Origin: an uncultured Saprospiraceae bacterium
GTDB lineage: Bacteria > Bacteroidota > Bacteroidia > Chitinophagales > Saprospiraceae
Length of the DNA: 64,000 bases
Assembly (NCBI GenBank): GCA_938015435.1
Contig: CALLPN010000043.1
Coordinates: forward strand, 1-64,000
Direction of reading: 5' to 3'
Shown here: positions 1 through 10,565 of the stretch, piece by piece
Position numbering within the stretch: position 1 is the first letter of the stretch
Layout of the letters: every line of letters begins with the position of its first letter
Program-made: the position numbers and the translations under genes
Notes under the pieces: generated by a model
Database searches by the model: none
The model's input: only the letters and a program-made list of their open reading frames with translations
Told to the model about the DNA's origin: nothing

Positions 1-3000
1 ACTAATGCTTCAGGACCAAACTGTCCTAGTGCAGAACTGTTTGAAAGAAACGAAGGTATCACTTTCGGATATTTCAATTACCCATCAGTTGGTTGTGATG
101 GAAATGTTTATGACCGTCAAGTAGATAACAACGTATGTAATATATATACTTCTTACACAGATCAAGAAATCCCAGCATGTGCGCCAGGATGTAACGGTAA
201 TGTGAAAGTGATCAGAACATGGACTATATTAGACTGGTGTACTCCTGATGCAGAACCATTTACGTTTGTTCAAATAATTAAAGCGATAGATATAGAAGCA
301 CCAACAATTGGAGTATTAGATAGTGATCCTGCTACAATTGATGCAATGACTATTAGTGTAGACCCATGGATATGTACAGGAAATTTCTCTTTACCAATTC
401 CTGTACTATTACATGATTTATGTACTGACGATCTTTCTTACTCAGTAAGTGGACCTGCAGGAACAACATTGTTAGCACCTAACACACCAGCAAATTCAAC
501 TAATTTCTGGGTAGTATTCGGAGCACCTAAGACAATGCCAGGAGTACCTAACTTATTTACTTATACTGCAAGTGATTGTTGTGGAAACACTGCAAGTGCT
601 ACTTTAGAAGTAAGTGTATTTGATACTACACCACCCGTACCAGTAGCTACACAGAATATCGTAGTTAACTTAACTACAAGTGGTCAGCCAGATGAAGACG
701 GTAACGCAGTTGGAGTAGCAAAAGTATTTGCTAATTCAGTAAACAACGGTTCATATGACGGTTGTAGTGATGTGAAAATTGAGATCAGAAGAGAAGAAAC
801 TTCTGTAGCTTGTGGTTACACAGGAAACAGCACTTATGCTACTAACAGTGACTTCCCTAATGCGGGAAGTTCAAATCCAACTAGACCAAATTTTGATCCA
901 GATAATGGTGAGTATGTTAAATTCTGTTGTACAGATATCACAGACGTAGATCCAGTAACGGGAATTGAATATGGATTAGTACCAGTAAGGATGAGAGTAT
1001 TCGATGATGGAAACATGAATGGAATATTTGGAGATTGGGTTGATGTTAATGGAGATGGTGTACAAGATGCTGGGGAATATGATAACTACAATGAGACATG
1101 GATAACAGTTAGAGTGGAAGGCAAAACAATTGCAAGTATTGTATGCCCACCAGATGTAACTTTAGCATGTGATATGGACTATACAGATCCATTACTAATC
1201 GGAAGTGCGACTACATTAGCACTTTGTGGTAGCGAGTCAGTAAGTGTATCATTTACGCCACAGCTTGATGCATGTGGAATTGGTTTTGTAATTGCAACCT
1301 ATTCTGTAGACGGATCAAGTCCTTTGATTTCATGCAATCAGCGAATAGATATAGAGAACCCTTACCCAGCATTTGATCCAGCAGGAATCAGATACCCAAG
1401 AAACTTACCAACTTCTCCGACAGGACAACTAGCTTGTACTGATGATATTACATATGCGGCTCCAACATGGACAGCAGGCGCATGTGACTTCATCGGTTAT
1501 ACTGAAGAAGTAGATACATTCTTCTTTGAAGTAGATCCAGCAACAGGCATTACAAGTGATGCATGTTTCAAGATCTTAAGACAATTTACAGTAATTGACT
1601 GGTGTGTTTATGACGCAACTAACGGAACTGACGGATTATATTTCGGATCACAAACTATCAAGATCACAGACAGAGATGCACCGACACTATTAAATTGTGA
1701 AAATGCAATGTTTGGTGTGGATGATAATTCTGATGCTAATGGCAATGGAAATATCTGTGAGAAAATTGGTGTGACTCTTACTAATTCGGCAATTGATAAT
1801 GGAGATTGTTCTAGTGATTGGTTAAAGTGGCAAGTATTTGTAGATACATGGGGAGACGGCATAATTGATTTTGAATATAGTTCATTTTTACCGAGTAACG
1901 ATAGTAATATCAACAACGATACAAACGGTAATGGAATTAATGATAGGTATATAGCTCCGACTTCTAGTGAGCAAGAAATAGAAATTTTTGTTCCAGAAAC
2001 TATTGAGTCTAGCATGTCTAACCATAGTGTGGTTTGGAAAGTAACAGATGGATGTGGAAATGTTTCTTCATGTACAACTACGTTTATGGTAGTGGATAAG
2101 AAGGCTCCAACACCATATTGTATTAGCGTGCATACTGCACTTATGGCGGATCCAGATGGTGATGGTCCACTTATGCCTATGGTAGAATTATGGGCTAAGG
2201 ATTTTGATCAAGGCGCTTATGATAACTGCACCGAACAAGAAGATTTATTATTCACTTTTGGTGATTCATTTCCGGTACTAACATTACTTGACGAAGTACA
2301 CTATTTTAAAGGTGAAGGCCAATTGGCAACAGAAGCAGAATATCTAGCAGGTAATGCTCAGTTATGGGACCCTGTGGAGCAGACATCAGGAATTGTATTT
2401 GATTGTAATGATCGCCCTTCCGTTAATATAATTGTCAGTGTTACTGACGAGAAAGGTAATACAAGTTCATGTCTAATTTACATAGCTATAATAGATAATC
2501 AAGATGGATGCCAAAACGCAGGTTCAAAAGCAACTATTGCAGGAAATATATCTACTACTTATGGAGAGTTTGTAGAGGGTGCCGCAGTGAATCTAGATGC
2601 GCTTTTACCTGAATATCCGAGGTTTACAGAATTGGTAGATGGTGCATTTGCATTTGCAGATAATGAATTATTTGTAGATTATGATTTGACGGCTACATTT
2701 AATGATAATCCGACTAATGGTGTCAGTACGCTTGATTTGGTTCTTATTCAAAGACATATTGTGGGCCTTTCGGAATTAGATTCGCCATACAAAATAATCG
2801 CAGCAGATATCTCTAATGACGAGAAGTTATCAGCTCTTGATGTTATTGAACTCAGAAAAGTAATCTTAGGAGTTCAAGATGAATTTAATTCTGTAGATAG
2901 CTGGACATTTATTAATGCGTCCCAAAATTTTGCAGATGCGATGAGTCCTTGGCCAGTAGATTATTCAGTTGATGTAGATTACTTAGAGTCAAATGTGAAC

Positions 3001-3765
3001 TCTGCAGATATGATAGCCATCAAAATGGGAGATGTAAATGGTACATATTCTAATATAAGTAGTGTGTCTACAGATGTAAGGTCAGCTCATACTGTAATGC
3101 TTAGTATTGCGGATGAAACGCTTACTTCTGGTAACCAAGAAAGAATAAGTATTATAAATGATAAGCAACTAGCCACTCAGGGTTTACAGATAACGATCGA
3201 GTTTAACGATGTAACTCCATTGGCTATAGAATCTTCTCTTATAGGATTTGGAGATGCTAATTACATGATCAATGGTAATTTTGTTTCTATTAGCTGGAAC
3301 GCTAACACGATTCAAGAAGTAGAAGCTGGTGAGGTACTATTTACGATTATCTCCGACATAGATGCCGATACGAATATCGCTAATGCAGTGACAATCACTG
3401 ATAGGAAATTAAGGTCTGAAATATATGTAGGAGAATCTTTAGATATCAACAATGTGGAGCTAATACTTAGAGATGAAAATGGATCTAAAATAGAATTATC
3501 TAGTAAGGCACTTCTACAGAATGAACCGAATCCATTTACTAATGAGACTACTATTTCATATTATCTAGGGAGTACTGAGAAATCAGCAACTATTAAAGTA
3601 ATGGATGTAATGGGCAAGGTAATCTATAATCAATCTGTGAATGCGGCCAAGGGATGGAATACTCATTCTATATCAAAATCAGATCTTTCTGCTAGTGGAG
3701 TATACTATTATCAGTTAGATGCAGGAAACGTAAGTGAAAGAAAAAGTATGATACTAGTAAAGTAG
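1..3765 (+). CDS. Large secreted T9SS cargo protein, 5' end outside window
   Basis: The reading frame is open from base 1, so the gene begins upstream of the window; about 1,254 codons are visible. The visible part is a chain of Ig/HYR-like modules with cysteine-containing signatures such as DCCGNTA and TDGCGNVSSC, which are typical of giant Bacteroidota surface adhesins. Near the C-terminus, segments around STLDLVLIQRHIVG and SALDVIELRKVILG form a pair of dockerin-like calcium-loop helices. The last ~80 residues (from LLQNEPNPFTNETTISYYL to the terminal SMILVK) are a type A T9SS sorting domain, so the protein is expected to cross the outer membrane through T9SS and be anchored or released. 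A GTG at 202 is in frame but is internal. The ligand or function is unknown. Confidence 0.85.
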   Translation, partial: TNASGPNCPSAELFERNEGITFGYFNYPSVGCDGNVYDRQVDNNVCNIYTSYTDQEIPACAPGCNGNVKVIRTWTILDWCTPDAEPFTFVQIIKAIDIEAPTIGVLDSDPATIDAMTISVDPWICTGNFSLPIPVLLHDLCTDDLSYSVSGPAGTTLLAPNTPANSTNFWVVFGAPKTMPGVPNLFTYTASDCCGNTASATLEVSVFDTTPPVPVATQNIVVNLTTSGQPDEDGNAVGVAKVFANSVNNGSYDGCSDVKIEIRREETSVACGYTGNSTYATNSDFPNAGSSNPTRPNFDPDNGEYVKFCCTDITDVDPVTGIEYGLVPVRMRVFDDGNMNGIFGDWVDVNGDGVQDAGEYDNYNETWITVRVEGKTIASIVCPPDVTLACDMDYTDPLLIGSATTLALCGSESVSVSFTPQLDACGIGFVIATYSVDGSSPLISCNQRIDIENPYPAFDPAGIRYPRNLPTSPTGQLACTDDITYAAPTWTAGACDFIGYTEEVDTFFFEVDPATGITSDACFKILRQFTVIDWCVYDATNGTDGLYFGSQTIKITDRDAPTLLNCENAMFGVDDNSDANGNGNICEKIGVTLTNSAIDNGDCSSDWLKWQVFVDTWGDGIIDFEYSSFLPSNDSNINNDTNGNGINDRYIAPTSSEQEIEIFVPETIESSMSNHSVVWKVTDGCGNVSSCTTTFMVVDKKAPTPYCISVHTALMADPDGDGPLMPMVELWAKDFDQGAYDNCTEQEDLLFTFGDSFPVLTLLDEVHYFKGEGQLATEAEYLAGNAQLWDPVEQTSGIVFDCNDRPSVNIIVSVTDEKGNTSSCLIYIAIIDNQDGCQNAGSKATIAGNISTTYGEFVEGAAVNLDALLPEYPRFTELVDGAFAFADNELFVDYDLTATFNDNPTNGVSTLDLVLIQRHIVGLSELDSPYKIIAADISNDEKLSALDVIELRKVILGVQDEFNSVDSWTFINASQNFADAMSPWPVDYSVDVDYLESNVNSADMIAIKMGDVNGTYSNISSVSTDVRSAHTVMLSIADETLTSGNQERISIINDKQLATQGLQITIEFNDVTPLAIESSLIGFGDANYMINGNFVSISWNANTIQEVEAGEVLFTIISDIDADTNIANAVTITDRKLRSEIYVGESLDINNVELILRDENGSKIELSSKALLQNEPNPFTNETTISYYLGSTEKSATIKVMDVMGKVIYNQSVNAAKGWNTHSISKSDLSASGVYYYQLDAGNVSERKSMILVK

Positions 3766-3788
3766 TGTTCTCTAAATAGAATAAATTC

Positions 3789-3827
3789 GGGTGGACCTAG
3801 TTAATTCTAGGTTCACCATTTTTTTGT
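3789..3827 (+). terminator. Rho-independent terminator after the T9SS cargo gene
   Basis: An 11-bp stem (GGTGGACCTAG / CTAGGTTCACC, one G-U pair) with a 6-nt loop is followed by a run of seven T residues. It sits 24 bases after the stop codon. Confidence 0.85.
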
Positions 3828-3893
3828 GTCACTATTAAAATGAATGATGACTCATATAAACTATATAACTTAGCATCATCAATTAATACGTCT

Positions 3894-4631
3894 ATGAGAT
3901 ATTTTATCAAGTTACAATATGATGGCTCTAAGCATCACGGATGGCAATCTCAGCCTACAGATATTGCTACGATACAAGGTGATATTGAGAAGGCGTTTAG
4001 CAAGATACTTAGAGAAAAGGTAGAAGTGTTAGGTTGTGGACGTACGGATACAGGAGTACATGCAAAAGATTATTATATGCATATGGATCTCGATAGTTTG
4101 GATTGGAAACTTTTCGGTAGAGTCAATAGATTACTATCTGATAATATTGCACTATTAAGTTTCAAAGCGGTAGCAGCGGATGCACATGCGCGCTTTGATG
4201 CGACTAGTCGATCTTATGAGTACCATATTCACTTCAATAAAAATCCATTTCTTAATGGTAGGTCGTATCTCTTTCCTTTTAAAAAATTTGATAAAGAGAA
4301 AATGAAAGAGGCTGTAGCGATGCTTACTGATTATACACACTTTGATACTTTCTGTAAAAGCAATACTGATGTAATAGAAAAGGTCTGTGATATCACACGA
4401 AGCGAATGGGTCTTCAGCGAAGAGGGTGCCGTTTATTATGTATCTGCCAATAGATTTCTCAGAGGGATGATCAGATTAATAGTGGGTATGAGTTTACAAG
4501 TGGCAAGAGGCCAAATGGATCTAGATTATGTAAAGGATCAGTTGTCTAAGCAAGCAAGGTTAGAAAAGGCATTGAGTGCTCCTGCTCATGCTTTATATCT
4601 ATGTGACATTAAGTATCCGTTTATTGACTAG
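3894..4631 (+). CDS. truA: tRNA pseudouridine(38-40) synthase TruA
   Basis: TruA isomerises uridines 38-40 in the anticodon arm of many tRNAs to pseudouridine. The protein (245 aa from this start) begins MRYFIKLQYDG, the usual TruA N-terminus. It carries the catalytic motif GRTDTGVHA, with the nucleophilic aspartate at about residue 52, and the family motif FDATSRSYEYHI further on. The open frame extends upstream to an ATG at 3840, but those 18 extra residues do not look like TruA, so 3894 is preferred. Terminators lie on both sides, so it is probably transcribed alone. Confidence 0.93.
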   Translation: MRYFIKLQYDGSKHHGWQSQPTDIATIQGDIEKAFSKILREKVEVLGCGRTDTGVHAKDYYMHMDLDSLDWKLFGRVNRLLSDNIALLSFKAVAADAHARFDATSRSYEYHIHFNKNPFLNGRSYLFPFKKFDKEKMKEAVAMLTDYTHFDTFCKSNTDVIEKVCDITRSEWVFSEEGAVYYVSANRFLRGMIRLIVGMSLQVARGQMDLDYVKDQLSKQARLEKALSAPAHALYLCDIKYPFID

Positions 4632-4690
4632 ACAGTCGTATTGAGAAAAAATCAAATTCAATCACGAATAAATATTAGTTCTTCTAAAAT

Positions 4691-4729
4691 AAAAAAGCGA
4701 ATTCCAACTCAGTCAGAATTCGCTTTTTT
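4691..4729. terminator. Bidirectional terminator between truA and glyA
   Basis: A perfect 14-bp stem starts AAAAAAGCGAATTC (4691-4704) and closes GAATTCGCTTTTTT (4716-4729) around an 11-nt loop. The A-run and T-run let it serve both converging genes. Confidence 0.9.
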
Positions 4730-4744
4730 GTTCTTCTATATAGA

Positions 4745-6028
4745 TTAGACTATCTCAGGGTAAAGAGAATAATTTTCCATCCTCTTGTTGATTTTTGATT
4801 TTATGTCAGCGATGTAGGTATCATTATCTATATGCGTCAATACACCATCTATCCATTCTACTATATCTGTACAATCGGCTTCGTTCATACCTCTACTTGT
4901 GATTGCAGCAGTTCCGATTCTGATTCCAGATGTTACAAAAGGACTTCGAGTATCGTAAGGCACCATATTTTTATTGATTGTAATATCAGCTTTGATGAGA
5001 GCGTTTTCGGCATCACGACCGGTTACGTCGCCTTTAGATCTGAGATCAATTAGCATCAGATGATTATCTGTGCCACCGGAAATTACCTTATAAGATTTAT
5101 CTACAAATGCCTGGGCCATTACTTGAGCATTTTTCATTACTTGCTTTCCATATATTTTGAAGTCATCAGATAGCGCTTCGCCGAATGCTACAGCTTTGGC
5201 TGCGATAACATGCTCAAGTGGTCCACCTTGCATCCCAGGAAATACACCACTATTCAATATTGATGACATCTTGATAGGTGTACCTTTTTTAGTAGTACGC
5301 CCCCATGGATTTACAAAGTCTTTCCCCATCATAATTATTCCTCCTCTAGGTCCTCTAAGCGTCTTATGAGTAGTGGAGCTAATGATATGACAATGTGGTA
5401 CAGGATCATTAAGTAGACCCTTAGCAATCATCCCAGCTGGATGTGCTATATCGGCAAGTAATAGTGCACCTACTTCATCCGCTATGGCTCGGAATTGTGC
5501 ATAATCCCAATCTCTAGAGTATGCAGAGGCTCCACAGATAATTAATTTAGGTTGATGCTCTCTTGCTTGTGCTGCTACCTTTTCCATGTCTATCAAACCA
5601 GAATCTTCTTCTACACCGTAGAATACAGGATTGTAAACCTTACCTGAAAAATTCACCGGAGATCCATGAGATAAATGGCCACCATGAGATAAATCGAACC
5701 CTAGAATTGTATCACCTGGTTGCAGCACTGCTAAGAAGATAGCTGCATTTGCCTGAGCGCCAGAGTGGGGTTGTACATTGGCATATTCTGCTCCAAACAA
5801 TTCACATAATCTATTAATGGCTATTGACTCCACCTTATCAACTACTTCACATCCTCCATAGTATCTTTTTCCAGGATAGCCTTCCGCGTATTTATTTGTA
5901 AGGCAGGTACCCATGGTTGTCATTACTTGATAGCTTGTAAAGTTTTCAGACGCTATTAGTTCTACGCCTTCTCTTTGTCTGTGTAACTCTTGATTGATCA
6001 GATTACTGATAATTGGATCGTTGATCAT
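4745..6028 (-). CDS. glyA: Serine hydroxymethyltransferase
   Basis: GlyA is a PLP enzyme that interconverts serine and glycine while loading tetrahydrofolate with a one-carbon unit. The 427-aa product has the normal family length. The PLP-lysine motif [12 protein letters not shown] is present, and so are the N-terminal [10 protein letters not shown] and [15 protein letters not shown] signatures. The start ATG at 6028 gives the usual short N-terminal helix. It converges on truA with a shared terminator and appears monocistronic. Confidence 0.97.
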   Translation of the reverse strand: MINDPIISNLINQELHRQREGVELIASENFTSYQVMTTMGTCLTNKYAEGYPGKRYYGGCEVVDKVESIAINRLCELFGAEYANVQPHSGAQANAAIFLAVLQPGDTILGFDLSHGGHLSHGSPVNFSGKVYNPVFYGVEEDSGLIDMEKVAAQAREHQPKLIICGASAYSRDWDYAQFRAIADEVGALLLADIAHPAGMIAKGLLNDPVPHCHIISSTTHKTLRGPRGGIIMMGKDFVNPWGRTTKKGTPIKMSSILNSGVFPGMQGGPLEHVIAAKAVAFGEALSDDFKIYGKQVMKNAQVMAQAFVDKSYKVISGGTDNHLMLIDLRSKGDVTGRDAENALIKADITINKNMVPYDTRSPFVTSGIRIGTAAITSRGMNEADCTDIVEWIDGVLTHIDNDTYIADIKSKINKRMENYSLYPEIV

Positions 6029-6171
6029 GTTAGTATCTCTAGTTTATAATTGTTGATTATGTTCTCGTCAAAGTACTTTGCAATAATATGACTTTCGTGT
6101 ATATATAAGCTATGTAATCGAGGGAAAGTTTTTAGAGCTGTGAGGTTTTTGGAAAGCGCTAGCTAAAAAAA

Positions 6172-6201
6172 AGCCCTGTATCAAATTAATGATACAGGGC
6201 T
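6172..6201 (-). terminator. Terminator of the OmpA-repeat gene
   Basis: An 11-bp perfect stem (AGCCCTGTATC / GATACAGGGCT) with an 8-nt loop is followed on the minus strand by a run of T residues (the A-run at 6165-6172 on the plus strand). Confidence 0.85.
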
Positions 6202-6237
6202 CAATATGATTTAAAGTCTTAGTAGACTAATAATATC

Positions 6238-9200
6238 TTATTGTACTCCAAGAGCTCTTAAAGTTTCCACGTCTAACTGACCTACTGGAAGTCCGTTATC
6301 TTTTTGGAATTTAACTAAAGCGTTCTTAGTAGCAGTTCCGATTCTTCCATCAGCACCTGCAGATCCAACATTGTATCCTCTGCTGATAAGAGCAGATTGA
6401 ACTCTTCTGTAAAGATCTGGAGTGATGTCAGCATCACAAACAACTTCTTTCCATTCAGTAAATCCACCTGCTTTTACTAACTGTCTCTTAGTTACAGTTT
6501 TGTATTGAGCGTCTACAGCGATAGAGTTCGTTGTAGGAGCGATTACTTTTTGGTAAGATCTGTTTTCATACTTAGCTTCTATTGCTGAAGAGTTAGTAGT
6601 AGCAGGACTTGCCAATTTCTTGTAAGTTCTGTTCGTGTACTTAGCTTCGATAGAGTTACTAGTAGTAGTAGCTGGGCTAGCTAACTTCTGGAATGTTCTG
6701 TTTTCGTATCTAGCAGGCACATCTACAGATGTAGTAGTAGCTGGGCTAGATAGTTTTTGATAAGTACGTGTTGTGTACTGAGCGTCACCAGTTGACTGGT
6801 TTGCAGCAGCATCAGTTACTAATCTTTGGTAAGATCTAGTAGTGTACTTCTTACAATCTCCGTTTCCAGCATTTGCATTAGGTACAGTACTTCCTCCAGA
6901 AGAAACTAATTCTACTCTTCTGTTAGTAGCCCTTCCTGATGCAGTGTTGTTATCAGCGATTGGAGAAGCTTCACCTCTACCTTCGTAAGATAATCTTGAA
7001 GCGTTAACTCCAGCAGCAACTAGTGCATCATATACAGCTTTCGCTCTGTTTCTAGATAGTGATTGGTTAGCATCAGCTCCACCTTGGCTATCTGTGTGTC
7101 CTACTATTCTTGCAGACATAGCAGCATCGCTACTCATCATCGCTGATACTCTTGAGATCTCAGAAGATGATCCTCCAGTTAAGATCGCTGATCCTGATTG
7201 GAAGTTTACGTTAAGAGTAGTAGCATTACGACTACCACTTCCGCTTGCACAATCTCTTGCTTCGCTAGATGCGTCAGAAACTAATTTCTGGTAAGTTCTT
7301 GTTGTGTATTTAGCATCACCAGTTGTAGCGTTTGCTTGAGCACCGTTAGCTAATTGTTGGTATGTTCTAGTTGTGTACTGAGGTCCTCCATATACAGGCT
7401 CTGTAGTAGCATCGTTTACTAATTTCTGCATAGTTACTGTTGTGTAAGATGCATCTCCAGTTGTTGCTTCTGATGTTGCATCTGATGCAAGCTTCTGGTA
7501 TGTTCTGTTAGTATAAGTAGCGTCACCAGTAGTTACGTTAGCAGATGCTACGTTTGCTACTTTTTGGTAAGATCTAGTTGTATACTTAGCAGGTACTTCT
7601 ACTACTTCAGTAGTTGCAGGAGTAACTAACTTTTGGAACGTTCTATTTTCATATCTAGCAGGAACAGTTACTGACTCAGACGTAGCAGGAGTAACTAATT
7701 TCTTGTAAGATCTAGTTTCATATTTAGCAGGTACTTCTACAGCTTCAGTAGTTGCAGGTGTTACAAGCTTCTTGTAAGATCTAGTTGTATATTCAGCTGG
7801 TACAGTTACTGATGTAGTACTTGCTGGAGTAACTAATTTCTTGTAAGATCTAGTTGTGTACTTAGCAGGTACTTCTACAGTTGTAGATGTAGCTGGAGTA
7901 ACTAATTTCTTGTAAGATCTAGTTTCATATTTAGCAGGTACAGTAGTAGATGTTGTAGTTGCAGGTGTTACTAACTTTCTGTAAGAGATAGTTTCGTAAG
8001 TTGCAGGTACAGTAGTAGATGTTGTAGTTGCTGGAGTAACTAGTTTCTTGTAAGATCTAGTTGTGTACTTAGCAGGTACCTCTACAGTATTAGTAGTAGC
8101 TGGGCTAGCTAATTTCTTGTAAGATCTGTTAGTGTATTTAGCATCGATATCGTTTGACATTGTTGTCGCATCAGAAACTAACTTCTGGTAAGTTCTGTTT
8201 TCATATCTAGCAGGAACTTCTACTACTTCAGTTGTAGCATCAGAAACTAACTTTTGGTAAGTTCTAGTTTTGTACGTTGCAGGTACTTCGATAGTTTTGA
8301 TACACTCACCATTGTCAGTGTAACCATCATCACATCCTACTCTTACTTGCTTAGTTACAGTTCTGAACTGTGCAGGAGTCTCAACGAGACACCAAACTAA
8401 ACAATCGTTAGGATCTGCAGATAAACAGTTTCTATCCGCTTTTTTCTTAACCCACTTGCTTGAAGCTGGCTGAGTTTCGATTTGCTCAGATTGAGTTTCG
8501 AATTTAGCTGGTCTAGTTTCTATTCTTGTAGTAGCTTCTCTTACTAATACTTGCTCTGAGATAGTCTCATATTGAGCAGGTACAGTTCTGATCGTAGTAT
8601 AAGCATCTTGTACTAATACTTGCTCAGTTACAGTCTCGTAAGTAGCAGGCTTAGTAGATAGTGACGTACTTGCTTCTTTAACTAATACTTGCTCTGACAT
8701 TGTTTCGAATGTTGCAGGTATTACAGATAAAGTTGTGTAAGCATCTTTAGTCATTACTTGCTCAGATACAGTTTCATATACAGCAGGTACAGTCTTAAGT
8801 ACTGTGTAAGAGTCTTTCTTAAGTTTTTGCTCAGATACAGTTTCGTATACAGCAGGTACTTTAGATAGAGTAGTGTAAGCATCTTTAGCTAATACTTGCT
8901 CAGATACAGTTTCGTATACAGCAGGTACTGCTCTTAATTCAGTATAAGCCGCTTTAACTAATACTTGCTCAGATACAGTTTCGTATGTAGCAGGTACAAC
9001 TCTTAGCGTAGAGTAAGCATCTTTTTTAAGTACTTCCTCAGTAACAGTTTCATATGTTGCAGGTACTGCCCTTAAAGTAGTGTAAGCATCTTTAACTAAT
9101 ACTTGCTCAGATACAGTTTCGTATACAGCAGGTACAGCTCTCAACTGCTCATATGCTTCAGCAACTAATACTTGCTCAGTTACAGTTTCGAATGATGCAG

Positions 9201-10482
9201 GTACAACTCTTAAAGTAGTATAAGCATCTTTTGATAATACTTGCTCAGATACTGTCTCCATTTGTGCAGGAGAGATAGATACGCTAGACGCACCTTCAGC
9301 AGTTAATACTTGCTCAGTCATAGTTTCGAATGATGCAGGTATAACTCTTACAGATGAAGCACCTTCAGCAGATAACATTTGCTGAGAAGCAGTTTCAAAC
9401 TGTGCAGGTCTTACTCTGATATCGATGATAGAATTAGGATCAGCACAATCAGGAGCAGCAGCTACAGTACCTCCGTAAGAGATAAGTTCTACTCTTCTGT
9501 TAGTTGCTCTTCCAGATGCTGTATTGTTATCAGCAATAGGAGAAGACTCTCCCATACCATCATAGCTTAGACAAGAAGCTGATACTCCTGATGCAACTAA
9601 TGCATCATAAACAGCTTTTGCTCTATTTCTTGATAAATTTCTGTTAGCATCTTCAGCACCTTGGCTATCAGTGTGACCTACTATCTTTGCAGTAGCTCCA
9701 CTTGCACAGTCAAGCGTTCCCGCTAATCTTGCAATTTCTGAACTAGATCCACCTGTAAGAACGGCTGATCCAGAGTTGAAATTAACGTTTAGGAAAGAAG
9801 AGTTTCCCCCAGATGAACCACAGATAGCACCGTGAGTGCTTACCATTACTTGCTCAGACATTGTTTCGAATGTCGCTGGTGAAATACTAATTCTAGACTC
9901 TCCTTCAGATGCTAATACTTGCTCAGATACAGTTTCGAATCTTGCTGGTATAATAGCAAGATCAGATTCTCCATCGCTAGTAAGTACTTGCTCAGATGCA
10001 GTTTCGAATTGTGCAGGAGTAACGCTCACTGACGATGCACCTTCCGCAGACAGTACTTGCTCCGAAATAGTCTCGAATTGTGCAGGTACTACTCTTAGTT
10101 CAGTGTAACCGTCTTGAGCTAATACTTGCTCAGTTACAGTTTCATATTGAGCAGGTACAACATTTAATGTTGATCCTCCTTCTTTTGAAAGTACTTGCTC
10201 AGTCATTGTTTCGAACTGTGCAGGCACCACAGAAAGTACGCTTCCGCCTTCCTTAGATAGAACTTGCTCGGTTACGTTCTCGTATTGAGCAGGTACAACT
10301 TCTACCCTTGTTGTTGCATCTTTAACTAGTACTTGCTCAGTGACAGTCTCGTATTGATCCTGAATTAAACACTTTGCGTAGCACTTACCCGGTACAGAAG
10401 GCATACCTGCCTCTGGTTGAGCGTAAGTTACAAATGCAGCCATAAGGAGAAGTAGAGTACAGATTAAGTTCAGTTTTCTCAT
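6238..10482 (-). CDS. Giant repeat protein with two OmpA-C domains and a peptidoglycan-binding domain
   Basis: The 1,414-aa protein starts MRKLNLICTLLLLMAAFVTYAQ, a clear Sec signal peptide. An upstream ATG at 10593 would add 37 non-signal residues and overlap the next gene, so it is rejected. The mature protein opens with a Cys pair (GKCYAKC). It then has about 44 imperfect 22-23-residue repeats of the form VPAxYETVSEQVLxKDAxTxL. Two OmpA-C peptidoglycan-binding domains are embedded at roughly residues 230-335 and 1090-1190 (GHTDSQG, LSRNRAKAVYDALV, GRATNRRVEL). A PG_binding_1 domain ends the protein at about 1346-1414. Repeats in the first half are acidic (SEQVL); those in the second half are basic (TRSYKKLVTPATT). 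A Cys-rich insert near residues 675-735 marks the switch. It is probably a periplasmic or cell-envelope scaffold; its partner is unknown. Confidence 0.85.
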   Translation of the reverse strand: MRKLNLICTLLLLMAAFVTYAQPEAGMPSVPGKCYAKCLIQDQYETVTEQVLVKDATTRVEVVPAQYENVTEQVLSKEGGSVLSVVPAQFETMTEQVLSKEGGSTLNVVPAQYETVTEQVLAQDGYTELRVVPAQFETISEQVLSAEGASSVSVTPAQFETASEQVLTSDGESDLAIIPARFETVSEQVLASEGESRISISPATFETMSEQVMVSTHGAICGSSGGNSSFLNVNFNSGSAVLTGGSSSEIARLAGTLDCASGATAKIVGHTDSQGAEDANRNLSRNRAKAVYDALVASGVSASCLSYDGMGESSPIADNNTASGRATNRRVELISYGGTVAAAPDCADPNSIIDIRVRPAQFETASQQMLSAEGASSVRVIPASFETMTEQVLTAEGASSVSISPAQMETVSEQVLSKDAYTTLRVVPASFETVTEQVLVAEAYEQLRAVPAVYETVSEQVLVKDAYTTLRAVPATYETVTEEVLKKDAYSTLRVVPATYETVSEQVLVKAAYTELRAVPAVYETVSEQVLAKDAYTTLSKVPAVYETVSEQKLKKDSYTVLKTVPAVYETVSEQVMTKDAYTTLSVIPATFETMSEQVLVKEASTSLSTKPATYETVTEQVLVQDAYTTIRTVPAQYETISEQVLVREATTRIETRPAKFETQSEQIETQPASSKWVKKKADRNCLSADPNDCLVWCLVETPAQFRTVTKQVRVGCDDGYTDNGECIKTIEVPATYKTRTYQKLVSDATTEVVEVPARYENRTYQKLVSDATTMSNDIDAKYTNRSYKKLASPATTNTVEVPAKYTTRSYKKLVTPATTTSTTVPATYETISYRKLVTPATTTSTTVPAKYETRSYKKLVTPATSTTVEVPAKYTTRSYKKLVTPASTTSVTVPAEYTTRSYKKLVTPATTEAVEVPAKYETRSYKKLVTPATSESVTVPARYENRTFQKLVTPATTEVVEVPAKYTTRSYQKVANVASANVTTGDATYTNRTYQKLASDATSEATTGDASYTTVTMQKLVNDATTEPVYGGPQYTTRTYQQLANGAQANATTGDAKYTTRTYQKLVSDASSEARDCASGSGSRNATTLNVNFQSGSAILTGGSSSEISRVSAMMSSDAAMSARIVGHTDSQGGADANQSLSRNRAKAVYDALVAAGVNASRLSYEGRGEASPIADNNTASGRATNRRVELVSSGGSTVPNANAGNGDCKKYTTRSYQRLVTDAAANQSTGDAQYTTRTYQKLSSPATTTSVDVPARYENRTFQKLASPATTTSNSIEAKYTNRTYKKLASPATTNSSAIEAKYENRSYQKVIAPTTNSIAVDAQYKTVTKRQLVKAGGFTEWKEVVCDADITPDLYRRVQSALISRGYNVGSAGADGRIGTATKNALVKFQKDNGLPVGQLDVETLRALGVQ
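6470..10365 (-). repeat. About 44 coding repeats with a period near 66-69 bp
   Basis: The DNA encodes tandem 22-23-residue units in four blocks: 8 before the first OmpA domain, about 15 acidic-type and 15 basic-type between the two OmpA domains, and 6 after the second. Neighbouring units are similar at DNA level (recurring TACTTGCTCAGATACAGT on the plus strand), which suggests growth by unequal recombination. The repeats also create open antisense frames that are not genes. Confidence 0.85.
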
Positions 10483-10565
10483 GGTTGATTTAAATTTGAT
10501 GAATAAATGATTTTTATGAATATAATTCCTAATAAAATAAATATACAAGCTTTGTTGATCCGGCC

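Noticed and set aside
9836-10108. Antisense open frame of 90 codons
   Set aside because: It arises from the repeat codons of the OmpA-repeat gene.
6470-10365. CRISPR-like regular repeats
   Set aside because: The period is 66-69 bp without unique spacers, and the repeats encode the protein repeats of one long gene.
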